This document shows positions 56,645 to 64,000 of a stretch of DNA of 64,000 nucleotides, piece by piece. A program made the translations under genes and the position numbers. The stretch is from Pleodorina starrii (taxonomy: Eukaryota > Chlorophyta > Chlorophyceae > Chlamydomonadales > Volvocaceae): positions 806,001-870,000 of the forward strand of contig BRXU01000038.1 in NCBI GenBank assembly GCA_030267565.1. Direction: 5' to 3'. Numbering within the stretch: position 1 is the stretch's first letter; each line of letters begins with the position of its first letter. The notes beneath the pieces were generated by a model. That model was not told where the DNA came from and did no database searches. It saw only the letters and a list, made by a program, of their open reading frames with translations.

Positions 56645-59600
56645 GCGCCGCCGAAGCGGCGGGGATGCGGGACCCCGCCGCCTGGATGCCGGGGCTGTTG
56701 GACAGCGACAGCGACAGCGAGTATGACGACGGGCTGCTACAGCCGGCAGACTTCACGCCGGAGGGGAAGCACATGCTCCCACCCGAGGCGAAATACGAGG
56801 TCACGCCAGGCAAGTGGCTGCTGTGCCAGCGCAGCGAGATGACTCCGGAGCTGAAGCGGCGGTTCCTGGACCTGGTGGGTCGCAACGACGACATCTTCGC
56901 GCGCAGCATGCGGGATCTGGGCGAGTACCGCGGCGATGTAGGGCCTGCCCGCATCGAGCTGGCGCATCAGCGGCCGATCTATCAGCGCCCGCGCTCCCAC
57001 AGCGCGGAGGAGTACGCCGCCATGGACGCAGCCTGCCAGGAGCTGCTGGAAGCCGGGATCATCGAGGAGAGCCGCTCAAGCTCCTTCGCCATGAACTCCA
57101 CCCTGCCGCCCAAGCGAGCGGCGGACGGCACCTGGACGCAGCGGCGGTTTTGCCAGGACGCGCACGAGCTCAACGCCGCCACGCTGCCTGACCTGCACCT
57201 ATCGCCGCTGCCAGAGCAGCTTTTCCAGCAAGTGGGCGATGCTACGTGGCTGACCAAGATGGACTGCCGGGCCGCCTTCCTGCAGATCCCGCTGGCGCCC
57301 GAGCACCGGGAGCGCACTAGCTTCTGGTGGCGCCGGCGGCTGATGCAGTACAAGCGCCTGGTGTACGGCCTGCGGAATGCTACCGCCCACTTTCAGCGCG
57401 TCATGGACCACGCCATCCGCAAGCACGGCCTGGAGGAGTTCGTCGTCTGCTATGTGGACGACTTGCTTATCTACAGCCAAACGGCGGAGCAGCACCTTGA
57501 GCACCTGGCTCGGGTGTTCGCCATGCTGTGGGAGATTGGCATCCGGCTCCACCCGGAGAAGATGCTGGTGGGCGGTGACGCGGTGGAGTTCCTGGGCTTC
57601 ATGGTGTCGGCGCAGGGCCTGTCGCCGACACGCGCCAAGGTGGAGGCGCTGCTGGCGCTGGAGCCGCCGAACTCGTCGGCGGCTGTACGGCGGCTGCTGG
57701 GCATGTTCTCGTATTACCGGGGGCTTGTTCCGCACTTCGCTGACATCACCGCGCCACTCAACCCGTTGACTAGCACCAAGTACGTGTGGCAGCCCAGCTC
57801 GTGGGGGCCGGAGCAACAGGCAGCGCTGGACGAACTCAAGCGGATCTACACCCAGATGGACGGGCCGGTGTTGCGGCGGGTCCAGCCGGACCGGCCGCTT
57901 ATCCTGCATACGGACTTCTCGGGCGTGGGCATCAGCGGCATCCTCGGGCAGTTGGACGACAGTGGGCAGGAGTACCTGTGCGCGGCAGTCTCAAGATCGC
58001 TCAACGTGCACGAACGTAGGTACGACAGCTACAAGGGCGAGCTGCTGGCGGTGGTGTGGGCGTGCAAGATGTTCTACCCTTACCTAGCGGCCCGCCACTT
58101 CACCGTCGTCACGGACCACGCGCCGCTGCTGTGGCTCATGTCGCAGCAAGACGGCCTGCCGGCGCAGTATGCCCGGTGGGCCTTGCAGCTGCAGGCGTTT
58201 GCCTTCGACGTGGCGCACCGGCCCGGCAAGCTGCACCAAAACGCCGACGCCCTCAGCCGCCACCCGCTCACGTCTGCACACGACGGCACAGGCGCACGCG
58301 TCGACGAGGAGGGCGACCCGCTGCGCCCGCCACCCGTGCTCGTTCAGTACCCGGGCGTGAGCTGGCCGCTGTACGCATACTCGCGTGTGCCGGAAGGCGC
58401 GCAGGCGCCGGCAGCGGTCGTCACGCACTTGGCAGCCGTAGCCAGGTGCTCAGCGGCCCTCGCCCGGCGTTTCTCAGTGCAGCATGACCTGGAGGACCCG
58501 GCCACCAGCCTGGCCGCCGCCCCCGAGGCAGTCGGGCCGCTCGCTGGTCTGACACACCTCTCTGGCCCAGTGCCCGCTGCACGCGCCGCATATCTTTGCG
58601 TGCACGCGGTGTGTGCTGTGGTCAGTGTGGGGCTGCCGGTCATGGCGGCATCGGAGCTGGAGATCGACGACGAGCTGGAGGCCTTGGCGGCGGGACAGCC
58701 CGCCGCCGGGGATACGGAGGCCTTGGCGGCGGGGCAACCTGCCGCTGGGGAGCTGGAGGCCTTGGCGGCGGGGCAACCTGCCGCCGGGGTGTCGGCGCCT
58801 GGCAGCCCCTCGGGGCCGCCGGTCGCCGGCGATACTACATTGCACATTGCCGTTGCGCTCGTTCGCGACGAAGCCGCTGCACTACGGCGGCTGCGCGCGG
58901 TTTCGGCGCTTGCGCTGCGCCTCCGCGCTGGAACAGGGGAGATTCTCGGAGTCAACACAGCACTTGTTCAACACGTCCTCTTTCCGGCAGCAGTAGGGGG
59001 CACTGGGGTTACGATTCTGGAGCTGCCGGGCGGCCTCGCTTCTGGCCTGCTCGCGTGCCTGGGTTTGGGTTTTCAGATACAGCGCTACGTGCACCTTTCA
59101 TGCGACGCCCGCGAGCGGCGCGCGGTGGCACAACTTGTGCCTGTTTGGGGGATGCATTACGATGGGCAGCTTTCAGCAGGGGCTTGGGATTCGGGGCTAG
59201 TACCGGAGTTTAGCACACCCACGGAGCTTCTTCACTGGGGAGTGTCAGCAGCAGCCGTCGAGGCAATGGGCTTGGGGGACACGTCTGTGTGTTTAGTAGT
59301 AGGCAGCTGGGGGGGATCCACGTCCTGGGACACGCAGCACGTAGTTAGTTTCTTGGGGGGATTGCAGCACTATCGCAGAGAGCGGCGTCTACCGCCGCCG
59401 GCCTTCCTCCTTGAGGGCCCTCACATCAGCATCGACGCGGCGCCGGAGGCGGGTTGGCCCATGGGCTTGCCATCGCCTCTCGACGCCGCCGTCACTGGCG
59501 CGGCAGTTCACCGCTTGAGCTGCCTTTACACTAACCTCGCCAACGCGGTGCACTTGCAGCACTGCCTCACTCAGCTGCGGCCACCAGAGGGCCGCAGCCT

Positions 59601-62004
59601 GGCCGCGCTGCTGCCGCCTGGGCATAGCCCGGCGGCGGCGTGCACGGTCATGGCCCCGCCTTACACGGCGCTCGACATTCCGGGCCGGCCATGGGTGGCG
59701 TTACCGCCGCCCTCGGTCTCGGACGCGCCGCTACGGGCGGGGCCCAACCGCACTCCCAGCCGGGTCACTGCGGCCGCCTACTCGGCGGCGGCTGGCTTTT
59801 GGCTGCGGACGTCGCGGCACACAAAGCTGGAGCTGGAGCTGGAGCTGCTGGAGACGTCATCCCCGCCGCCGGTCTTCCAGTTCGCTCTCTCCTTCTGCAT
59901 GGCGCTGCACCGCGCGTTCGTCACGCCGCACGACATGCAGTATCCTGCGGCACGGCACCTCGTGACCTCACCGCAGGGGGGGGGAAGCGAGCTGGCGCCG
60001 CCGATTTCTACTGGGGCCGCGGCAGCGGTCTCGGGGTCGGTGGCAGGATTGGCGGGAGGGGCAGCGCCGCCGCTGCCGGCCTTAGCGGTTTCCGCTGTGG
60101 CGGTCCGCTGGTCGGCGGCGGCGGCCTGGGATGAGGAGCTGACGCCGCTGGCCTGCGCCTTGCTGACACAGCGGGCGCCTGGGCTGGCGGTGGTCATGGC
60201 CACGGCTGGGCTTGCCTCGGCTGTGGATGCACAGGAGAGCACATTGGCGGAAGGGACCGACCCTGACGTGTGGCTTGACGCGTCAACGTTGGCGCACCTC
60301 CAGGGCGCGCCGGCGGGGGTCGGGACCGACGGGCGGCCGGAACGGCGCGTGCTCCGACGGGCCGCGCTGTACCGGTGGACGGGGGATCAATTGCTTAGGG
60401 CCTGCAGCGACGGCTCGACGCGGGTCTGCCCACCGCCCGACGCTCGGGAGGCCATCGTGCGGCAAGTGCACGCGGTGGCCCACCTGGGCATACGTCGGAC
60501 CTTGGCGCTGGTGCAGCTGGGTCACTGGTGGCACGGGATGCGAAAAACCGTCCAGCGGGTCGTGCGCAGCTGCAAGCTGTGCGACATGACCAACAGCGGC
60601 GGCATCGCGCGCCCGATCCAGCTGCAGCCGTTGGCCATACGGGGCATGTTCTACCGCTGGGGCGTTGACCTGGCGGGACCTCTGCCCCCGACTGCGCCGT
60701 TCGGCTACACTTATGTCATGGTATGCATTGAACATTTCACCAAGCATGCGGAGTTTGTGGCCCTGCGGAGCAAGCAGCCTGACGAGACGTCCCGCTGCCT
60801 GCTGGAGCTGGTGGCCCGGTTCTCGGCCCCAGCCGAAGTGGTGACCGACCGCGGCGGTGAGTTCCAAGGGGCTTTCGCGGCGCTGCTTCGGCAATGCTTC
60901 GTCGACCATCGGCTGACCTCGGCGGGCCATCCCCAAGCAGACGGGGCCGCCGAGCGGCTGGTTCAGGTCGTCAAGGCGGCGCTGCGTAAGCACTGCAAGG
61001 ACACGGGAAGGACGGACGATTGGGATCTGCAACTGCCTTGGCTGGCGCTCGCCTACCGCTGCTCGCCTCAGGCGTCGACCCGGTACTCGCCATACGAACT
61101 CATGTTCGGCGTGCCGCCGGTCGTACCGCCTGCTGTGCGGGAGCGCATGGCGGAGCCGCTGGGGCTGGCCGGCCCGGTGGGAGCTTACGCGGCGGTGCTC
61201 CAAGAGCGCGCCGCACTTCTGCAGCGGCATGCTCCCATCGCTGCGGCAAATCTGCTCATCGCCCAGCACCGAGACACGCGCCGGTACGCGCACGTGCGCT
61301 CAGGCAAGTACCGGCCGCCGGCTATGGAGTTCGCCCCAGGCGACTACGTGTATGTGCGCCGGTCAGCGGTGCACAACACTCTGCAGATGCCGGTGTACGA
61401 TGAGGTGCTGCGCGTAGAACGGGTCGGGGCCATGGGAGTAGCAGTGTTGTTAGGGCGTGATGGGGGACGAATTAGACGTAGGATAGAGCAGCTGGTGCCG
61501 TGCCACCTGCCCGATCTTGATCCGATCGTCGATGTACGGCTGCAACGGCCAACCGCCGACCTCGCCTGCGAGGTCTGTGAGTCGCCCGAAGATGAGGCGC
61601 GCATGCTGCTGTGCGATGCGTGCGGGACAGGCTGGCACCTGCAGTGCCTGTCCCCGCCGCTGAGCGCGGTGCCGCCGGGACAGTGGGTCTGCCCTGAGTG
61701 TGTCAAGCTCAGGCGCGAGGCCCCGGTGGGGCCAGAGATGGCCTTGCCCAAGGCGGCGCCGGTCCTGTTCCCCAACGCCGCCACGCGGCGGCGGGACGAG
61801 CAAGCGGCAGCACTCGACGGTGTCCGGGTCAAGCGTGTCGTGTACACGGGGCAAGGAAGGCAGCGGGCGAGGTCAGTGGTTTGGGGTACGGTGCGGTATC
61901 GCGGAGCATTGGCTAGGCCCCACTACTTTCTCGTCGAGTGGGACGAGGGGTCAGCTGAGCCGATGGGCATCACCGCGGTCAACCGCCTGTTGGTGACTGG
62001 ATGA
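56641..62004 (+). CDS. Gypsy ORF2: RT, RNase H, DNMT-like insertion, integrase, PHD, chromo-like tail
   Basis: 1787 residues from the ATG at 56641, which overlaps the ORF1 stop; the frame is open back to 56497. RT: FCQDAHELNAATL, TKMDCRAAFLQIPL, LVYGLRNATAHFQRVM, YVDD at residue 271. RNase H: LHTDFSGVGISG, YKGELLAVVWA, VVTDHAPLLW, NADALSRH. Residues ~545-1260 form an insertion absent from typical gypsy pol, with a 3x repeat of LEALAAGQPAAG and a segment (~785-975) resembling a DNMT3-type methyltransferase. Integrase: zinc-binding HAVAHLG...CKLC (from residue 1277) and catalytic Asp1343, Asp1403, Glu1438. C-terminal PHD finger residues 1643-1687 (CEVC...CDACGTGWHLQC...CPEC) and a chromo-like WGTVRYRG...YFLVEWDEG. 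No breaks seen; potentially functional. Confidence 0.88.
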   Translation: MSAAEAAGMRDPAAWMPGLLDSDSDSEYDDGLLQPADFTPEGKHMLPPEAKYEVTPGKWLLCQRSEMTPELKRRFLDLVGRNDDIFARSMRDLGEYRGDVGPARIELAHQRPIYQRPRSHSAEEYAAMDAACQELLEAGIIEESRSSSFAMNSTLPPKRAADGTWTQRRFCQDAHELNAATLPDLHLSPLPEQLFQQVGDATWLTKMDCRAAFLQIPLAPEHRERTSFWWRRRLMQYKRLVYGLRNATAHFQRVMDHAIRKHGLEEFVVCYVDDLLIYSQTAEQHLEHLARVFAMLWEIGIRLHPEKMLVGGDAVEFLGFMVSAQGLSPTRAKVEALLALEPPNSSAAVRRLLGMFSYYRGLVPHFADITAPLNPLTSTKYVWQPSSWGPEQQAALDELKRIYTQMDGPVLRRVQPDRPLILHTDFSGVGISGILGQLDDSGQEYLCAAVSRSLNVHERRYDSYKGELLAVVWACKMFYPYLAARHFTVVTDHAPLLWLMSQQDGLPAQYARWALQLQAFAFDVAHRPGKLHQNADALSRHPLTSAHDGTGARVDEEGDPLRPPPVLVQYPGVSWPLYAYSRVPEGAQAPAAVVTHLAAVARCSAALARRFSVQHDLEDPATSLAAAPEAVGPLAGLTHLSGPVPAARAAYLCVHAVCAVVSVGLPVMAASELEIDDELEALAAGQPAAGDTEALAAGQPAAGELEALAAGQPAAGVSAPGSPSGPPVAGDTTLHIAVALVRDEAAALRRLRAVSALALRLRAGTGEILGVNTALVQHVLFPAAVGGTGVTILELPGGLASGLLACLGLGFQIQRYVHLSCDARERRAVAQLVPVWGMHYDGQLSAGAWDSGLVPEFSTPTELLHWGVSAAAVEAMGLGDTSVCLVVGSWGGSTSWDTQHVVSFLGGLQHYRRERRLPPPAFLLEGPHISIDAAPEAGWPMGLPSPLDAAVTGAAVHRLSCLYTNLANAVHLQHCLTQLRPPEGRSLAALLPPGHSPAAACTVMAPPYTALDIPGRPWVALPPPSVSDAPLRAGPNRTPSRVTAAAYSAAAGFWLRTSRHTKLELELELLETSSPPPVFQFALSFCMALHRAFVTPHDMQYPAARHLVTSPQGGGSELAPPISTGAAAAVSGSVAGLAGGAAPPLPALAVSAVAVRWSAAAAWDEELTPLACALLTQRAPGLAVVMATAGLASAVDAQESTLAEGTDPDVWLDASTLAHLQGAPAGVGTDGRPERRVLRRAALYRWTGDQLLRACSDGSTRVCPPPDAREAIVRQVHAVAHLGIRRTLALVQLGHWWHGMRKTVQRVVRSCKLCDMTNSGGIARPIQLQPLAIRGMFYRWGVDLAGPLPPTAPFGYTYVMVCIEHFTKHAEFVALRSKQPDETSRCLLELVARFSAPAEVVTDRGGEFQGAFAALLRQCFVDHRLTSAGHPQADGAAERLVQVVKAALRKHCKDTGRTDDWDLQLPWLALAYRCSPQASTRYSPYELMFGVPPVVPPAVRERMAEPLGLAGPVGAYAAVLQERAALLQRHAPIAAANLLIAQHRDTRRYAHVRSGKYRPPAMEFAPGDYVYVRRSAVHNTLQMPVYDEVLRVERVGAMGVAVLLGRDGGRIRRRIEQLVPCHLPDLDPIVDVRLQRPTADLACEVCESPEDEARMLLCDACGTGWHLQCLSPPLSAVPPGQWVCPECVKLRREAPVGPEMALPKAAPVLFPNAATRRRDEQAAALDGVRVKRVVYTGQGRQRARSVVWGTVRYRGALARPHYFLVEWDEGSAEPMGITAVNRLLVTG
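58675..58790 (+). repeat. ~39-bp in-frame tandem triplication in ORF2
   Basis: Encodes three copies of (L)EALAAGQPAAG-type peptide at the start of the RH-IN insertion; a flexible linker or recent slippage. Confidence 0.85.
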
Positions 62005-62908
62005 TTGGGGGGCTTAGTGCAGTGGTTTACTGGGTTGCCTCACGGCCGGGTACTCAGCGGAGGTTGGAAGACCGCTTGTGTGCGGCAACGGACCTTTGAC
62101 CTGGTGGTGATCCGCGAAGGGTCGCTTGGGCCTGAACAGGCCGTCAGACTGCGCGCGCGCGCGACTAGAGGAACTGAACCTTCCGGGGCTGCACCGCGTG
62201 GCGCGTTGTGTGACTGTTTCACCCCGGCAGATCGCCGCCTTGCGGCTGGGGGGGGAGACAGGGCTCCGGGCTTAGACCCGGCGGGAAGGCGGCTAACCGC
62301 CTTGCCTAACGCAGGTTGCAGGGGTGTTCCTTCGGGGGGGCTCTCGCGTGAGTGTCCTCGACGTTGGGACGTAGACGCCCACGGTGGTGCAGTTTGGCCG
62401 CAATGGCCGCGCTTGGAAAAGGCGCACTCGAGTGTTTCTTCGGTGCTATTGCCTTGGGGAGAGTGAAGTATAGCGCGCACGTGCTCGGGCTGGGCGCCAC
62501 TGGCACAGGACGGCACGACGTTGTGCGAACGCAGACGCGATTCCAGAGCAGCAGACTCCGGGCAACCCGCGTAATCGGATTTGGATCTTGGCGACCTCCG
62601 CGAGACGGGCGCGAAGCTCTTATTGCCGGACGATAGCGCGCCTTGACTTGTGCATGCTAGGCCGCGAGCACCTCACTAGATAGACGAATAGCCGTTTAGC
62701 GGCGCTGTACACCCTCGTTTATGCGGTGGGCGGAAACCCGTAGTAGTTGCATTGCGACCGGCGCCAGGCATCCGTGCCGGCCGGATAGTCGCAGGAGAGT
62801 TGCAGGTCTAGCCTCACTGTCTTTCAGGATCGGTAGCTGTTTACTCGCGCCGCGATTCATAGCCAGCACCTCCCTCGCTTAGCTCCGCTGCTACGTTCGG
62901 GGGGGGGA
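62005..62908 (+). other. Gypsy 3' untranslated region and polypurine tract
   Basis: ~900 bp after ORF2 with no convincing gene on either strand. It ends in a G-run/GGGGGGGAG polypurine tract (about 62899-62909) directly before B1, which marks B1 rather than A2 as the start of the reverse-transcribed terminal repeat. Confidence 0.55.
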
Positions 62909-62960
62909 GTCCGCGTACCCGGTGTCGCGGGCACATGCCTTCCAGCGTTGGGGCATGACA
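62909..62960 (+). repeat. Terminal repeat B1
   Basis: 52 bp from GTCCGCGTACCC to GGGGCATGACA, one mismatch to B2. Joined to A2 by GC. Confidence 0.9.
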
Positions 62961-62962
62961 GC

Positions 62963-63495
62963 TGTCGTGCACCGTTGGTGTCGGTACATTTCCGGGACAA
63001 ATGCCCGGTGAGGGCGCGGAGAGACGCTAGGAAGGACCCTCGAGCGTATCTGGACGTATCTCCATCTTATGGGAGATATTACGGTCGTACTGCTCGTCCA
63101 AACGAGCTCCTACCTAGGCGCGAGCGCTTCCTGCTGGAAGTGCTTCGCTTGGTCATTACGATGCCGAAGGATATATGATATTGTAACACACAATCAGATC
63201 CCCAGCAGCGACTCTCGCTGTGGCGTTAGCCCAAGCCGCCACAATGGTGTCTCACATGCACTAGCGTGGCGCCGGCCGGGCCTGATCAACCTGGCTGGCT
63301 GCCTTATCGCTTGTGCATTATAGTAGTCAGCTCAGCAGCACTGTTGCTCGCGCGCACGTAGGCGCCGAGCTCGGACCTCACGCTAGGAAGAAGGAGCGCG
63401 GCCTCGCCCCAGCGGTCAGGCCTCGGGGCCAGTACTGGATGCAGTGAGCCCGGCTGCAGTCCAGCTGCTGTCGTGCACGCCCCGCGCGAGCCCAC
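62963..63495 (+). repeat. Terminal repeat A2
   Basis: 533-bp copy of A1, about 1% diverged. Confidence 0.92.
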
Positions 63496-63547
63496 GTCCG
63501 TGTACCCGGTGTCGCGGGCACATGCCTTCCAGCGTTGGGGCATGACA
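63496..63547 (+). repeat. Terminal repeat B2 (3' end of gypsy element)
   Basis: 52-bp copy of B1, ends GCATGACA immediately before the ACAA target duplication. Confidence 0.92.
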
Positions 63548-64000
63548 ACAAGCTCCTAAGGATTGCTTCTTAAATGTTTAAATCAAGGGATTTGAATGGT
63601 GATCTGTAGTGTTGTGCCTTGAGTGCATTTTGAAACAGACCACGACTACCATCCGGTGCTTTTTTGGCCGTGAAGTGATAAGTTGATCCCGCAGAACATA
63701 GCACTAAAAAACAGAGTGTAGCAGTCTTCGTTGCTAAAGGCCACTCGAGTTGTTTGTACAGGTGTAGCTTATGCTCTTATAGCCTAGCACCACACTGTCG
63801 TACAGCTGCTACACAGTGGAAGTGGAGAGCAAGCTGTATATTGCCTTGGGCTTAGGTTCACATCATACTGACACATGTGAGGCTTCAACCTTCCTGACAG
63901 TATGTGGACAGCAACACGGAAAACAATCTATAGTTACCCAAGCTGCTATTTACTTGTCATGCAGGGTTCCATCCCAAAGCTCCTACATCAGGACGGGCTA
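63548..64000. repeat. tRNA-satellite resumes to the window end
   Basis: Continues the unit cut at 51218 (ACAAGCTCCTAAGG...). It ends inside a unit, upstream of where its Ala gene would be; the array extends beyond the window. Confidence 0.94.

Larger units (their letters stand above)
51219..63547 (+). mobile_element. 12.3-kb REM1-like Ty3/gypsy element with split-repeat termini
   Basis: Inserted in a satellite unit between ACAA (51215-51218) and ACAA (63548-63551), a 4-bp target duplication. Termini TGTCGTGC...GCATGACA are inverted, as integrase ends should be. Order: A1, leader, ORF1 (gag-protease), ORF2 (RT-RNase H-large insertion-integrase-PHD-chromo-like), 3' region, polypurine tract, B1, A2, B2. 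A1/A2 differ at about six positions in 533 bp, so the insertion is young. The gag-pol order RT-RH-IN and the YVDD box assign it to Ty3/gypsy; a PHD finger is known from the algal element REM1, although there it is described in a separate reverse-oriented frame. Confidence 0.9.

Noticed and set aside
62040..62516. Reverse-oriented accessory frame in the gypsy 3' region (like the REM1 reverse frame)
   Set aside because: The 158-residue minus frame shows no PHD, chromodomain or other recognisable motif; the PHD is on ORF2 instead.

Overview
The window looks like nuclear DNA of a chlamydomonadalean/volvocine-type green alga. The evidence is intron-split genes with GT-AG junctions, very GC-rich coding sequence, eukaryotic tRNA genes without encoded CCA, a PAT/Kangaroo-type DIRS retrotransposon, and a Ty3/gypsy element with a PHD finger (a REM1-like trait). 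The species cannot be named from sequence alone. Only one ordinary host protein gene is recognisable: the 5' end of VPS11 (HOPS/CORVET subunit) on the minus strand at the left edge.

Layout. 1-1374: VPS11 exons 1-2, with a (GATCC)n repeat in the following intron. 1975-5640: broken DIRS-type element (RT-RNase H-methyltransferase, plus a CCCH-finger gag-like fragment) carrying a 494-bp MITE. From 5640 to the window end lies one tandem array with a 1647-1648 bp unit. Each unit holds a tRNA-Ala on + and a convergent tRNA-Val(AAC) on -, giving 17 Ala and 17 Val copies here, some decayed.

The array is broken by insertions, and the unit resumes after each at, or within a few bases of, the break point: a ~5.2-kb DNA element full of minisatellites (5847-11026), a ~5.1-kb composite insert (11400-16493), a 6.3-kb Kangaroo-like DIRS element with split direct repeats (20715-27027), a 414-bp tRNA-derived SINE with a 13-bp target duplication (31397-31810), and a 12.3-kb Ty3/gypsy element (51219-63547).

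The most unusual object is the gypsy element. Its ends are TGTC...GACA with a 4-bp target duplication, but its terminal repeats are arranged A1-internal-B1-A2-B2, like a split direct repeat rather than ordinary LTRs. Its pol has a ~600-residue insertion between RNase H and integrase that includes a segment resembling a degenerate DNMT3-type cytosine methyltransferase, and it ends in a PHD finger plus a chromo-like tail. The second notable object is the tRNA-pair satellite, whose copies switch Ala anticodon (CGC/TGC) and whose Val genes decay block by block.
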